From: Tissierellia bacterium
Lineage (GTDB): Bacteria > Bacillota > Clostridia > Tissierellales > Peptoniphilaceae
Reading direction: 5' to 3'
DNA: 48,059 nt
Assembly: GCA_012728295.1 (NCBI GenBank)
Contig: JAAYFJ010000032.1
Location: 1 to 48,059, forward strand
Shown: piece by piece, positions 17,223 through 26,645 of the stretch
Layout of the letters: each line of letters opens with the position of its first letter
Numbering within the stretch: the first letter of the stretch is position 1
The notes under the pieces: model-generated
What the model was told of the DNA's origin: nothing
Database searches by the model: none
The model's input: the letters and a program-made list of their open reading frames with translations, nothing else
Translations under genes and position numbers: made by a program

Positions 17223-18080
17223 ATGAATATAAACTGGTTTCCAGGGCATATGAAAAAAGCCATGGATCAAATGAAGCAACAATTAAAACTTATTGATATC
17301 ATTATTGAATTAATAGATGCAAGAAATCCTATTAGCAGCAGAAATCCTATGCTGTCTGAAATTGCACCCGAAAAACCTAGAGTAGTTGTCATTACTAAAA
17401 GCGATTTGGCTGATGAAAAAACCACAGCTCTTTGGGAGCAGTGGTTCCGTAATGAGGGAAATAAAACTATAAGAATTGACCCGCGTCAAAGATCGCAGAT
17501 TAATTCGCTAATAAAAGTGACCAATGATGCCGCTAAGGAGTTGTTTGAAAAGAGAAAGGATAAAGGTTGGTCCTCTCAGAGATTACGCTTAATGATAATT
17601 GGTGTTCCAAATGTGGGTAAATCTACCCTAATAAATATGCTTGCAGGAAAAAAATCTGCTAATGTAGGTAATAAACCTGGTGTAACTAAAGGGCAACAAT
17701 GGATTAAAGTTGGAAATGAATATGATTTACTAGATACACCTGGAGTATTATGGCATAAATTTAGTGAAGACTGGATGGGATATAATCTTGCTTTTACAGG
17801 TGCGATAAAAGACGATATCCTTGATAGGGAAACTCTTGCATTAAAGTTAATAGAGGAACTTTTATTTGAATATTCAAATAATTTAGAAGATAGATATAAA
17901 ATTGAAATAACCATAGATGACAAACCGATAGATGTTATGGAAAAAATTGCTAGTAAAAGAGGGTTTGTTAGCAAAGGTGGCATGGTGGATTATAATAAAA
18001 CTGCCAATGTAGTTTTAGATGAATTTAGAAAAGGGTTGTTTGGAGGAATAAGCCTTGAAAAGCCAGGACAATATGATTAA
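17223..18080 (+). CDS. rbgA: RbgA/YlqF 50S assembly GTPase
   Basis: Circularly permuted GTPase needed for late 50S assembly. Motif order is the permuted one: G4 TKSD at 58-61, then G1 GVPNVGKST at 127-135, then G3 DTPG at 171-174. The N-terminus MNINWFPGHMKKAMDQM is diagnostic. Length, 285 residues, is normal. ATGAGGAGC precedes the ATG. A possible promoter (TTGCAG, 16 bases, TACATT) lies at 17177-17204, weak. It overlaps rnhB by 26 bases. Confidence 0.97.
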   Translation: MNINWFPGHMKKAMDQMKQQLKLIDIIIELIDARNPISSRNPMLSEIAPEKPRVVVITKSDLADEKTTALWEQWFRNEGNKTIRIDPRQRSQINSLIKVTNDAAKELFEKRKDKGWSSQRLRLMIIGVPNVGKSTLINMLAGKKSANVGNKPGVTKGQQWIKVGNEYDLLDTPGVLWHKFSEDWMGYNLAFTGAIKDDILDRETLALKLIEELLFEYSNNLEDRYKIEITIDDKPIDVMEKIASKRGFVSKGGMVDYNKTANVVLDEFRKGLFGGISLEKPGQYD

Positions 18081-18693
18081 TGACAATAAAAGATTTGATA
18101 TTGAAAATTATTATTCAAGTGAAGACTTAGTGGTGTTTGTAGATGAGGTTGGGAGAGGATGCGTCTTTGGCGATGTAGTAGCTTGTGCAGTTGCAATACC
18201 TAAGGGATACTTTACAGATAATGTGAAAGATTCTAAGAAACTAAGTGATAAAAATAGGCGAGAGGTATCGAAGAAACTAATTGACGATGGAATTATATAT
18301 TCCATTGGAAGGATCAGCCCAAAGATTATTGATGAGGTCAACATATTAAATGCCACTTTTATGGCTATGAATAACGCCATAGAGGATCTTTTGATAAAGC
18401 TTGATGACATATCTCCAGAAATTGTTGTAGATGGCTTAAAAGCAAATATTAAATTTGAGCACCATAATCTAGTTCATGGCGATGACAGTTCATTTGGTGT
18501 TGGTTGTGCTTCGATTTTAGCTAAGGTATATAGGGACGATCTTTGTGCTGATTGGGATTTAGATTATCCAATTTATGGAATTGCAAAGCACAAAGGATAT
18601 GGTACGCCAGCACATAAAAGAGCAGTTATTGAAAATGGCCCTAGTCCTTTGCATAGACGAACTTTTATTAAGAAGTGGGTAACTTATGACTAA
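18055..18693 (+). CDS. rnhB: Ribonuclease HII
   Basis: Removes RNA from RNA-DNA hybrids and nicks at single ribonucleotides in DNA. It starts with TTG at 18055, eight bases after GGAGG and inside rbgA. The 212-residue product keeps the four acidic residues (Asp30-Glu31 in DEVGRG, Asp126 in VVDG, Asp161 in KVYRD), CASILAKVYRD and the C-terminal HKGYGT and PSPLHRRTF. The segment after DEVGRG reads CVFGDVVA, where most RNases HII have PLAGPV or similar. The rbgA-rnhB-yraN order is standard for Firmicutes. Confidence 0.96.
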   Translation: MKSQDNMINDNKRFDIENYYSSEDLVVFVDEVGRGCVFGDVVACAVAIPKGYFTDNVKDSKKLSDKNRREVSKKLIDDGIIYSIGRISPKIIDEVNILNATFMAMNNAIEDLLIKLDDISPEIVVDGLKANIKFEHHNLVHGDDSSFGVGCASILAKVYRDDLCADWDLDYPIYGIAKHKGYGTPAHKRAVIENGPSPLHRRTFIKKWVTYD

Positions 18694-19036
18694 TAAGAGA
18701 AAAGGCAATTATGGAGAATCCTTAGCATGTGCTGAACTTTCTAGCAAGGGATACCGCATATTAGAACGAAACTATCAAAAGGTCATCGGTGAGATAGACA
18801 TTGTTGCTTTGGAAGGTATGACTCTTGTATTTATAGAAGTGAAGACAAGAAAAGACGATAAATATGGGCAAGGAGCAGAGGCGGTTACAAACAGCAAACA
18901 GCAGAAAATTATAAAAACTGCCATGCATTACATATTAGAAAAGGGATTTGAAGGCTTACAATGCAGATTTGATGTGATTGAGATTACATTAATGCCCTTT
19001 CCCGCTATTAGGCATATTGAAAACGCATTTGAATGA
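18686..19036 (+). CDS. yraN: YraN family protein (UPF0102)
   Basis: Predicted small endonuclease-like protein with a PD-(D/E)xK core: GEIDIV at 35-40 (Asp38) and FIEVKTRK at 49-56 (Glu51, Lys53). The 116-residue length and the N-terminal GNYGESLACAEL match the family. Its substrate is not established; its frequent place between rnhB and comM/dprA suggests DNA metabolism. It overlaps rnhB by 8 bases. Confidence 0.92.
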   Translation: MTNKRKGNYGESLACAELSSKGYRILERNYQKVIGEIDIVALEGMTLVFIEVKTRKDDKYGQGAEAVTNSKQQKIIKTAMHYILEKGFEGLQCRFDVIEITLMPFPAIRHIENAFE

Positions 19037-19047
19037 GAGGAGAGTTT

Positions 19048-20577
19048 ATGTACTCGTTAGTAAAAACCTGTGCACTGGTCGGATTACAAGGATATGACAT
19101 TTCAGTGGAAACAGATTTAGCTAGAGGATTACCAAATTTCACAATTGTAGGCTTACCTGATGCCGCAATAAAAGAATCAAAAGAGAGGGTTAGGGCTGCT
19201 ATAAAGAACAGTGGATATGTTTTTCCGTTAAATAAGATTACAATTAACTTGTCTCCAGCCAGTTTAAAAAAAGAAGGATCCCAAATGGATTTAGCAATAG
19301 CCATAGGAATACTAACTTCTGACGGAGTTCTAAGTCGAAAATCTACGGATGAATATGCTTTTATTGGGGAGTTGTCTTTAGATGGCAAAGTTTGCAAAAT
19401 AGAAGGAGCATTACCCATGGTCATATCATTGAGGGAGTTGGGAATTAATCGTTGTATTGTCCCTTTTGAGAATAGACATGAGTGCAGCTTAATTGAAGAT
19501 ATGGAAATAATACCAGTATCATCAATTAACGAAGTCGTTGATCACTTAAATGGAATATCTGCTATTGAGCCTTTTAGCTCAAAGAATCCCTGGGTTGATC
19601 ACAAGGATGTACATAAAGTAGATTTTAATGAGATAAAAGGTCAACATGCGTTGAAAAGAGCTTTAGAAATTGCTGCTGCAGGTGGTCATAATGTATTAAT
19701 TATTGGCCCCCCTGGATCTGGAAAGACAATGGCAGCAAAAAGATTACCAACGATATTGCCACCGTTGTCATTTGAAGAGGCCGTTGAAGTAACTAAAATT
19801 TATAGCATTTGTGGTGAGTTAAGAAGTGATAAGTTGAGAAGAGACAGGCCATTTAGATCGCCTCATCATACGTCATCTTCAGTTGGTATTATCGGTGGAG
19901 GTAGCAATCCGAAGCCAGGAGAGGTATCTTTGGCTCATTATGGTGTATTATTCATGGATGAGTTACCCGAATTTCAGAAGCATGTATTAGAGGTGTTAAG
20001 ACAACCTTTAGAGGAAGGAACTGTTAACATTTCTAGGGCGAATGCAAATGTTACCTATCCTGCAAATTTTATGTTTATAGCTTCTATGAACCCTTGCCCT
20101 TGTGGGAACTTGGGATCAGGCAATAGAGAATGCACTTGTACTCAACAGAGTATTACGAGGTATTTATCTAAGGTTAGCGGTCCATTGTTAGATCGTATCG
20201 ATATGCATATAGAAGTTAAACCAGTAAAATATGATGATATTTCGTCTACAAGTGAACCAGAATCCTCCGAGATAGTACGCCAAAGAGTTGTGAACGCAAG
20301 GGAACTCCAAGAAAAAAGACTAATCAATTCAGGTTCATTAACAAATGGAGAACTTAATAACAGACAGATTAAGAAGTATTGCAAATTAGATGAAGAATGT
20401 GATTTGTTAATGGAGCGTGCCTTTGAAAAATACAAATTTAGTGCTAGAACTTATCATAAAATTCTTAAAGTGGCAAGGACGATTGCAGATTTAGATAACT
20501 CAGAATCAATAACTCAAAATCATTTGTTAGAAGCTATCAGATATAGAAGTATTGATAAAAAATATTGGGAGAGATAA
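19048..20577 (+). CDS. comM: ComM/YifB AAA+ ATPase (Mg-chelatase-like)
   Basis: AAA+ ATPase of the ComM family; in naturally competent bacteria ComM is a helicase that helps branch migration during integration of transforming DNA. GAGAGGAGA at 19034-19042 places the start at ATG 19048 (509 residues), not 19033. The N-terminal LonC-like domain (1-165) has the family motif GLPDAAIKESKERVRAA. Walker A GPPGSGKT is at 220-227, Walker B in VLFMDELPEF, and a zinc-like cluster CPCGNLG...CTCT occurs before the lid. dprA follows after one base. Confidence 0.95.
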   Translation: MYSLVKTCALVGLQGYDISVETDLARGLPNFTIVGLPDAAIKESKERVRAAIKNSGYVFPLNKITINLSPASLKKEGSQMDLAIAIGILTSDGVLSRKSTDEYAFIGELSLDGKVCKIEGALPMVISLRELGINRCIVPFENRHECSLIEDMEIIPVSSINEVVDHLNGISAIEPFSSKNPWVDHKDVHKVDFNEIKGQHALKRALEIAAAGGHNVLIIGPPGSGKTMAAKRLPTILPPLSFEEAVEVTKIYSICGELRSDKLRRDRPFRSPHHTSSSVGIIGGGSNPKPGEVSLAHYGVLFMDELPEFQKHVLEVLRQPLEEGTVNISRANANVTYPANFMFIASMNPCPCGNLGSGNRECTCTQQSITRYLSKVSGPLLDRIDMHIEVKPVKYDDISSTSEPESSEIVRQRVVNARELQEKRLINSGSLTNGELNNRQIKKYCKLDEECDLLMERAFEKYKFSARTYHKILKVARTIADLDNSESITQNHLLEAIRYRSIDKKYWER

Positions 20578-20578
20578 G

Positions 20579-21664
20579 ATGCGCTATCAATCCAGAGATT
20601 ATAAATGTTGGTTTAATTCCTTGATGGTTGGAGATGCAACTAAAGCTATCATTCTTGATAATGGTTTATCAGCACGCGATGTTTTTGAAAGCGATGAAAA
20701 TCACTTAAAGTTTCTTTTATCTAGCCGCATTAAAGATTTAACTAGGATATTAAATTGCAAAACATCCAATTATATGGAACAATACTTTGAGAGTCTTAAT
20801 AGATATAATGTAAATTGGGTCTGCGATGAAGATGAAGACTTTCCAAATGCGTTAAGATTTATTGACAATCCTCCTGAGGTTTTGTATATTAAAGGACAGT
20901 TGTTAGTTAGCGACATTAACAAAGGGGTTTCTATTGTAGGGTCAAGAAAAGCATCTAATTATGGAAAGTGGGTTTGCAGAGAAATAGCTCAGGAATTGGC
21001 GAGAAAGGGCTTAACAATTGTAAGTGGATTAGCTCTAGGGATTGATGGCATTGCTCATAAAACAGCATTGGAGTGTGGGGCTAGGACCGTTGCGGTTCTT
21101 GGAAATGGATTAGACAAAATTTATCCCTCTTCACACAGAGCATTGGGAGAAAAAATTTCGGATAATGGCGCTCTAATAAGCGAATACCCGATTTTTTCTG
21201 CTCCTCTGCCTCACCATTTTCCTCAACGTAATAGAATAATAAGTGGTCTTTCAAAGGCTACAATAGTAGTTGAGGCGATGGAAAAATCTGGTTCTTTAAT
21301 AACGGCAAGACTTGCAGCTGAACAAGGTAAAGAAGTTTACGCAGTTCCGGGTAACATTGATAGCCTCTATAGCAGGGGTACTAATAGATTAATATTAGAT
21401 GGGATACCTCCATTATTGGAAGTTGATCAAGTGTTGACACACTTTAGCGATATTCATAAAAATGCTATGTTATCAATTGATTATTCTAAGTATAATGAGT
21501 TTGAAGTGCTTTTACTAAGGCAAATGGAGGAAGGCCCAAAAACGGCTGAGGAGCTTACGCAGATAACTGAGCTTTCTGCATCATCCATTCTTAGTAAATT
21601 GACATTATTAGAAATGGAAGGCACAATAGAAGAGGAAAGTGGAGTTTTTAGATTAAAAAGATAA
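20579..21664 (+). CDS. dprA: DNA-processing protein DprA
   Basis: Binds incoming single-stranded DNA and loads RecA. The ATG at 20579 is preceded by GGGAGAG; the longer frame from 20552 lies inside comM. The 361-residue product has an N-terminal SAM-like helical region, the Rossmann core with SIVGSRKASNYG (118-128), SGLALGIDGIAHKTAL (149-164) and VLGNGLDKIYP, and a C-terminal winged-helix domain (about 300-361). The comM-dprA-topA run is typical of Firmicutes and hints at, but does not prove, competence. Confidence 0.96.
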   Translation: MRYQSRDYKCWFNSLMVGDATKAIILDNGLSARDVFESDENHLKFLLSSRIKDLTRILNCKTSNYMEQYFESLNRYNVNWVCDEDEDFPNALRFIDNPPEVLYIKGQLLVSDINKGVSIVGSRKASNYGKWVCREIAQELARKGLTIVSGLALGIDGIAHKTALECGARTVAVLGNGLDKIYPSSHRALGEKISDNGALISEYPIFSAPLPHHFPQRNRIISGLSKATIVVEAMEKSGSLITARLAAEQGKEVYAVPGNIDSLYSRGTNRLILDGIPPLLEVDQVLTHFSDIHKNAMLSIDYSKYNEFEVLLLRQMEEGPKTAEELTQITELSASSILSKLTLLEMEGTIEEESGVFRLKR

Positions 21665-21688
21665 AAGGTAAAAGAAATTTGGTGAGTA

Positions 21689-23764
21689 ATGAAAACATTA
21701 GTAATAGTGGAGTCGCCCACAAAAGCGACGACAATAAAGAAGATGTTAAATAGGAACAGCAAAGTTATAGCTAGCGTTGGGCATGTAAGAGATCTACCCA
21801 AAAGCACATTGGGAGTTGATGTAGATGATAACTTTGAGCCAAAATACATTAATATTCGCGGAAAAGGAAAAATTATTAACGAACTGAAAAAAGAGGCTAA
21901 AAATGCCGATAAAGTTTTGCTTGCAACCGACCCCGATAGAGAGGGCGAAGCCATATCATGGCATTTAGCGCATATTTTAGGATTAAAAGAAGATGCTCCT
22001 TTGAGAGTGGAATTTAACGAAATAACAAAAGATGCCATTACAAAAGCTATGAAAAGTCCTAGACCAATTAACAAGGATGTTGTTGATGCTCAACAAGGCA
22101 GAAGAATATTAGATAGATTGGTTGGTTATAAGATAGGCCCTATTATATGGAGAAAAATACAGGGCGGATTAAGTGCGGGTCGTGTTCAGTCAGTTGCTGT
22201 CAAAATGATTTGCGACAGGGAAAAGGAGATTGGAAAGTTTGTACCCCAAGAGTACTGGTCATTAAAAGCACTATTTAAAGATAACAGTTACGAATTTTAT
22301 GCTGACTTTATAGGAGAAATTCAGGAAAATGTCAAAGTTAAGAAAATTGTTCCCTCAAATGAAGAAGAATTTAATGGCGTTATAGATGAGTTGAAATTAT
22401 CTGAATATTTAGTAAGTAAAAACGAGAAGAAGAAAAAAATAAGAAATCCAAATCCTCCGTTTATTACTTCTACTCTACAACAAGAAGCTTCCAAAAAACT
22501 TGGGTTCAAAACCAAAAAAACTATGGAAATAGCTCAGTCTCTCTACGAAGGCATCGATTTGGGAAAAGAGGGTGCGGTAGGATTGATTACTTATATGAGA
22601 ACAGATTCTACTAGAATTTCTGATGAAGCTATTGAATCTACAAGAGTTTTTATAGAAGATAGCTATGGTAAAAAATACAGCCACCCTAATCGCATATATA
22701 GTAAGAAAAAAAATGTTCAGGATGCTCATGAGTGTATTAGACCAACTGCAGCACTGAGATCACCCGACAAAATGAAAACATATTTATCAGCAGACCAATA
22801 TAAGCTTTATAATTTGATTTGGACTAGATTTGTTGCAAGTCAAATGGCTTCAGCTCAGTTTGAAATGCACAGCATAGATATTAATAATGGGCCTTACGTA
22901 TTCCGAGCTACAGGTCAAAAGCTAATATTTGACGGTTTTTTGAAAATAGCTAAGGAAAAATCTGAAAAAGAGAATAAATTACCAGACCATAATATTGGTG
23001 ACAAATTGAAGCTTGCAAAACTAGAAAAAGAGCAACACTTTACTCAACCTCCAGCACGATATACAGAATCTTCACTAGTAAAGACTATGGAGGAATTGGG
23101 AATTGGGAGACCTAGCACATATGCGGCCACTATTACTACGATATTAGCTAGAAGATATGTAAAGCTTGTTAGCAAGAGTTTCCACCCTACGGAACTGGGG
23201 ATAACAGTGAATGAAATGTTAGTTGAGTTTTTCCCAACTATAGTTGATGAGAAATTTACAGCTGATATGGAAAATAAATTAGATGAGGTCGAAGAAGGCG
23301 ATATTTCATGGAAAAATGTAATATCAGACTTCTATGGTCCTTTTAGCGAGCAGCTAACAAAGGCAGATGAATTAATACCGGTAGTTGAAGTCGAGGAAGA
23401 GATTTCTGACGAAAAATGCCCAAAATGCGGGAAAAATATGGTTGTTAAAAGAGGTCGTTTTGGGAAGTTTCTTGCATGTCCAGGATATCCTGAATGCAAG
23501 ACGACAAAATCAATTTCTGAAGAAGTTATATCTACGGGAGTGAAATGCCCAAAGTGTGGGAAAGGCGAATTAATATCTAGGAAATCTAAAAGAGGAAAGG
23601 TTTTTTATGGGTGTAATACCTATCCAAACTGTGATTTTGCACTATGGGATGAACCAACTGGAGAGAAATGTCCTGTGTGTGGGAAACTATTGGTAAAGAA
23701 AGTATATAAAGCCGGAGAAAAAATTATTTGCTCTGATAAAGAATGTTCGTTTAAGGGCAAATAA
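21689..23764 (+). CDS. topA: DNA topoisomerase I
   Basis: Type IA topoisomerase that relaxes negative supercoils. The 691-residue protein has the TOPRIM domain (Glu8 in VIVESPTKA; DPDREGE at 81-87), the active-site Tyr302 in GLITYMRTDSTR, and three C-terminal zinc-ribbon-like modules beginning CPKCGK, CPKCGK and CPVCGK; the last ends CSDKECSFKGK. GGTGAG precedes the ATG. codY or xerC, which often follow topA in Firmicutes, are absent here and rpsB comes next. Confidence 0.98.
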   Translation: MKTLVIVESPTKATTIKKMLNRNSKVIASVGHVRDLPKSTLGVDVDDNFEPKYINIRGKGKIINELKKEAKNADKVLLATDPDREGEAISWHLAHILGLKEDAPLRVEFNEITKDAITKAMKSPRPINKDVVDAQQGRRILDRLVGYKIGPIIWRKIQGGLSAGRVQSVAVKMICDREKEIGKFVPQEYWSLKALFKDNSYEFYADFIGEIQENVKVKKIVPSNEEEFNGVIDELKLSEYLVSKNEKKKKIRNPNPPFITSTLQQEASKKLGFKTKKTMEIAQSLYEGIDLGKEGAVGLITYMRTDSTRISDEAIESTRVFIEDSYGKKYSHPNRIYSKKKNVQDAHECIRPTAALRSPDKMKTYLSADQYKLYNLIWTRFVASQMASAQFEMHSIDINNGPYVFRATGQKLIFDGFLKIAKEKSEKENKLPDHNIGDKLKLAKLEKEQHFTQPPARYTESSLVKTMEELGIGRPSTYAATITTILARRYVKLVSKSFHPTELGITVNEMLVEFFPTIVDEKFTADMENKLDEVEEGDISWKNVISDFYGPFSEQLTKADELIPVVEVEEEISDEKCPKCGKNMVVKRGRFGKFLACPGYPECKTTKSISEEVISTGVKCPKCGKGELISRKSKRGKVFYGCNTYPNCDFALWDEPTGEKCPVCGKLLVKKVYKAGEKIICSDKECSFKGK

Positions 23765-23778
23765 TTAATTAATAATAA

Positions 23779-23807
23779 TTGCTAAACAACATGTATTATG
23801 ATATACT
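23779..23807 (+). promoter_or_regulatory. Promoter of rpsB
   Basis: TTGCTA (23779-23784), a 17-base spacer and TATACT (23802-23807). This matches the vegetative consensus well and lies in the gap after topA. The start would be near 23814. Confidence 0.75.
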
Positions 23808-23813
23808 TTTATA

Positions 23814-23902
23814 GGAATTACGCACATCGGTGGATAAAAAAAGTGTTCCGAAAGGTCTTTTTTTAGATGAAGCTGATGGAGGAAAAAACAAGGAGGAATA
23901 AA
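23814..23902 (+). promoter_or_regulatory. Structured 5' leader of rpsB
   Basis: The transcript leader is about 89 bases. It contains AAAAAAAG (23836-23843) able to pair with CTTTTTTT (23857-23864), enclosing a CC-GAAA-GG hairpin, and possible CAUC/GAUG pairing outside it. This may be an S2-responsive leader or attenuator. I do not recognise a named motif. An in-frame ATG at 23867 precedes the true start, which has AAGGAGG at 23890-23896. Confidence 0.4.
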
Positions 23903-24610
23903 ATGGCAGTAGTTACAATGAAAAGCTTATTGGAAGCAGGTGTTCACTTTGGACACCAAACTAGAAGATGGAACCCTAAGATGGCTCGTTACATTTTTAC
24001 TGAAAGAAATGGTATTTATATCATTGATTTGCAAAAAACTGTAAGAAAAGTAGACGAGGCTTATAACTTCATTAAAGAAGTTGTTCAAGACGGTGGTAGA
24101 GTTCTTTTTGTAGGAACTAAAAAACAAGCTCAAGAAGCAATTGAGTCAGAAGCTAAGCGTTGTGAAATGAACTTTGTTAATCAACGTTGGTTAGGTGGAA
24201 TGCTTACAAACTTCAAGACTATTCGCAAGAGTATTGACCGTTTACATGAACTAGAGTCCATGGAAGAACAAGGCGCATTCGAAGTATTACCAAAGAAAGA
24301 AGTAATTAAACTTAATCACGAGAGAGAGCGTTTAGAAAAGTTCTTAGGCGGCATTCAAAATATGGAAAATTTACCTGATGTACTATTTGTAGTAGATCCA
24401 CGTAAAGAAAAGATTGCTGTTACAGAAGCTCGTATTTTAGGTATTCCTGTAGTTGCAATAGTTGACACAAACTGTGATCCGGATGAAGTAGATTATGTTA
24501 TTCCGGGAAATGACGATGCAATTCGTGCAGTTAAACTATTAACTGAAACTATGGCAAATGCAGTATTAGAAGGAAAACAAGGTACTCAAATCGAAGCCGA
24601 AGAAGAGTAA
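23903..24610 (+). CDS. rpsB: 30S ribosomal protein S2
   Basis: Small-subunit protein needed to bind S1 and complete the 30S. ATG 23903 is chosen because AAGGAGG lies six bases upstream; the in-frame ATG at 23867 would add 12 residues with no site of its own. The 235-residue product starts [20 protein letters not shown] and has the family motifs [22 protein letters not shown] and a C-terminal acidic tail. tsf follows, separated by a terminator-like hairpin. Confidence 0.98.
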   Translation: MAVVTMKSLLEAGVHFGHQTRRWNPKMARYIFTERNGIYIIDLQKTVRKVDEAYNFIKEVVQDGGRVLFVGTKKQAQEAIESEAKRCEMNFVNQRWLGGMLTNFKTIRKSIDRLHELESMEEQGAFEVLPKKEVIKLNHERERLEKFLGGIQNMENLPDVLFVVDPRKEKIAVTEARILGIPVVAIVDTNCDPDEVDYVIPGNDDAIRAVKLLTETMANAVLEGKQGTQIEAEEE

Positions 24611-24614
24611 TAGC

Positions 24615-24652
24615 ATGCAAAGGTATTTGGCTAAGAATACCTTTGCATTTTT
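24615..24652 (+). terminator. Internal terminator/attenuator between rpsB and tsf
   Basis: A perfect 13-bp stem, ATGCAAAGGTATT with its complement at 24635-24647 region, closes an 8-base loop and runs into TTTTT. The tsf ribosome binding site follows immediately. Partial read-through would make S2 more abundant than EF-Ts mRNA, as is known for rpsB-tsf in other bacteria; here that is inference. Confidence 0.85.
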
Positions 24653-24667
24653 AATAAGGAGGAAATG

Positions 24668-25315
24668 ATGAACATTACAGCAAGCATGGTAAAAGAATTA
24701 AGAGAAACAACTGGCGCAGGAATGATGGACTGTAAGAAAGCGCTTACAGAAACTAATGGAAACATGGAAAAAGCTATTGATTTCTTGCGTGAAAAAGGCC
24801 TTGCAGGAGCAGCTAAGAAATCTGGCAGAATCGCATCAGAAGGTATGGTTGAAGCATACATTCATGGTGGCAGAATTGGTGTATTGATTGAAGTTAACTC
24901 TGAAACAGATTTTGTTGCTAAAAACGAGGAGTTTAAAGAATTCGTAAAAGACATGGCAATGCAAGTTGCTGCACAAGCTCCAAAATACGTATCTAGAGAC
25001 GATGTTCCAAAAGAAGAAGTAGACCATGAGATGAGTGTTTTAAAGCAACAAGCTTTAAACGAGGGCAAGCCAGAACATATTGTTGATAAAATGGTGGTTG
25101 GTCGTTTAGACAAATACTTTGAAAGCATCTGCTTATTAGATCAAGCTTTTATTAAAGATGGTGATGTAAAAGTTCAAGATGTATTAAATGCTCTAATTGC
25201 TAAAATTGGTGAAAATATTAAGATTAGAAGATTTACAAGATATGAAGTTGGAGAAGGTTTAGAGAAAAGAGAAGAAGATTTTGCTGAAGAGGTAGCAAAG
25301 CAACTAGGCAATTAA
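24668..25315 (+). CDS. tsf: Elongation factor Ts
   Basis: Guanine nucleotide exchange factor for EF-Tu. Two adjacent ATG codons (24665, 24668) follow AAGGAGG; the second has the better spacing of five bases. The 215-residue product has the N-terminal UBA-like region with [12 protein letters not shown], and the core motif [17 protein letters not shown]. It is of the shorter Gram-positive type with a single compact dimerisation domain. pyrH follows within 16 bases. Confidence 0.97.
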   Translation: MNITASMVKELRETTGAGMMDCKKALTETNGNMEKAIDFLREKGLAGAAKKSGRIASEGMVEAYIHGGRIGVLIEVNSETDFVAKNEEFKEFVKDMAMQVAAQAPKYVSRDDVPKEEVDHEMSVLKQQALNEGKPEHIVDKMVVGRLDKYFESICLLDQAFIKDGDVKVQDVLNALIAKIGENIKIRRFTRYEVGEGLEKREEDFAEEVAKQLGN

Positions 25316-25331
25316 TTTCAAGGAGTGAGCT

Positions 25332-26048
25332 ATGAAACCCGTATTTAAACGCGTGGTACTCAAACTTAGTGGTGAGGCTTTGGCCGGAGAAATAAAAAAT
25401 GGCATAGATGAAGCTGTTGTCTATCATATAGCTAGACAAGTAAAAGTTTTATCGGAAGCGGGTGTTGAAGTTGCAATAATAGTCGGTGGTGGCAATTTCT
25501 GGAGAGGTAGAGATTCTTCCAAGACAATGGATAGAGCAACATCTGATTATATGGGAATGTTAGGCACAGTTATTAATGCATTAGCTATGCAAGATGCATT
25601 AGAACATATTGGCGTTGATACTAGAGTACAATCTGCTATAGAAATGCGTCAGGTAGCTGAACCATATATTAGACGCCGCGCAATTCGTCATTTGGAAAAA
25701 GGACGAGTAGTAATTTTTGCTGCTGGGTCAGGAAATCCATATTTTTCTACAGATACTACTGCTGCACTAAGAGCAGCTGAGATTGATGCAGAAGTAATAC
25801 TATTAGCTAAAAAAGGTGTTGACGGAGTATATGATGACGATCCAAAACTAAATCCAAATAGTAAAAAGTTTGAAGAACTTAGATATATAGACATTTTAAA
25901 CCTTGGATTAGGTATTATGGATTCGACAGCGACATCATTGTGTATGGACAATAAAATTCCTATCATTGTATTCGGTATAGATGAACCTGAAAATATTATT
26001 GATGTTGTAATGGGTAAAAACATTGGAACAATAGTCAAGGAGGGCTAA
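25332..26048 (+). CDS. pyrH: UMP kinase
   Basis: Phosphorylates UMP to UDP in pyrimidine synthesis; bacterial-type amino acid kinase fold, normally hexameric and allosterically controlled by UTP and GTP. The 238-residue product has [12 protein letters not shown] at the N-terminus, the GGGNFWRG loop, [16 protein letters not shown], and [14 protein letters not shown], all family markers. The rpsB-tsf-pyrH-frr order is nearly universal in Firmicutes. frr starts two bases after the stop. Confidence 0.98.
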   Translation: MKPVFKRVVLKLSGEALAGEIKNGIDEAVVYHIARQVKVLSEAGVEVAIIVGGGNFWRGRDSSKTMDRATSDYMGMLGTVINALAMQDALEHIGVDTRVQSAIEMRQVAEPYIRRRAIRHLEKGRVVIFAAGSGNPYFSTDTTAALRAAEIDAEVILLAKKGVDGVYDDDPKLNPNSKKFEELRYIDILNLGLGIMDSTATSLCMDNKIPIIVFGIDEPENIIDVVMGKNIGTIVKEG

Positions 26049-26050
26049 AC

Positions 26051-26605
26051 ATGCTGGATGTACACAAGGAAGCAAAAGAAAAAATGGATAAAACTATAGC
26101 TGTTTATAGAGAAGATCTTCAGTCGATAAGGGCTGGTAGAGCAAATACTGCATTGTTAGACCGTATTATGGTTGATTACTATGGTCAAATGACACCATTA
26201 AATCAAGTTGCGGGTATAGCAGCTCCAGAGCCAAGATTACTTACCATTAGTCCATGGGAAGTAAAGATGATTCCAATCATTGAAAAAGCAATAATGAAAT
26301 CAAATCTTGGTATTACTCCGTCTAATGATGGAAAAATAATTAGATTGGTGATTCCTCAGCTTACTGAAGAAAGACGTGTGGAGTTAACTAAAATTGTAAA
26401 AAAAGATGCTGAAAATGCGAAAATCGCAATAAGAAACACCAGAAGAGACATCATTGAACGCATCAAAAAAATGGAAAAAAACAAAGAGTTAACTGAAGAT
26501 GAAATGCACTCAGCGGAAGAAAAAATGCAGGAAATAACCGATGAAAAAATCAATGAAATAGACAAAATAACAAAATCAAAAGAAGAAGAACTATTAGAAA
26601 TTTAG
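26051..26605 (+). CDS. frr: Ribosome recycling factor
   Basis: With EF-G it splits post-termination ribosomes. The 184-residue product shows the two-domain RRF pattern: LQSIRAGRANTALLDRI, the domain II stretch with PEPRLLTISPWE, and PQLTEERRVELTKIVKKDAE. Length is normal. A strong hairpin separates it from uppS. Confidence 0.98.
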   Translation: MLDVHKEAKEKMDKTIAVYREDLQSIRAGRANTALLDRIMVDYYGQMTPLNQVAGIAAPEPRLLTISPWEVKMIPIIEKAIMKSNLGITPSNDGKIIRLVIPQLTEERRVELTKIVKKDAENAKIAIRNTRRDIIERIKKMEKNKELTEDEMHSAEEKMQEITDEKINEIDKITKSKEEELLEI

Positions 26606-26613
26606 TAATTATC

Positions 26614-26641
26614 GATAACCCCTTCGTAAGAAGGGGTTATC
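26614..26641 (+). promoter_or_regulatory. Hairpin between frr and uppS covering the likely uppS ribosome binding site
   Basis: GATAACCCCTTC pairs perfectly over 12 bp with GAAGGGGTTATC around the loop GTAA. No T-run follows. The only Shine-Dalgarno-like sequence suitably spaced from the first uppS ATG (26646) is AAGGGG, at 26631-26636, inside the 3' arm. It could therefore block uppS initiation or act as a weak terminator. Confidence 0.65.
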
Positions 26642-26645
26642 AACT

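Noticed and set aside
23814..23902. rpsB leader considered as a T-box or other known riboswitch.
   Set aside because: There is no T-box sequence, no specifier stem and no classic terminator; only an unnamed structured leader can be supported.
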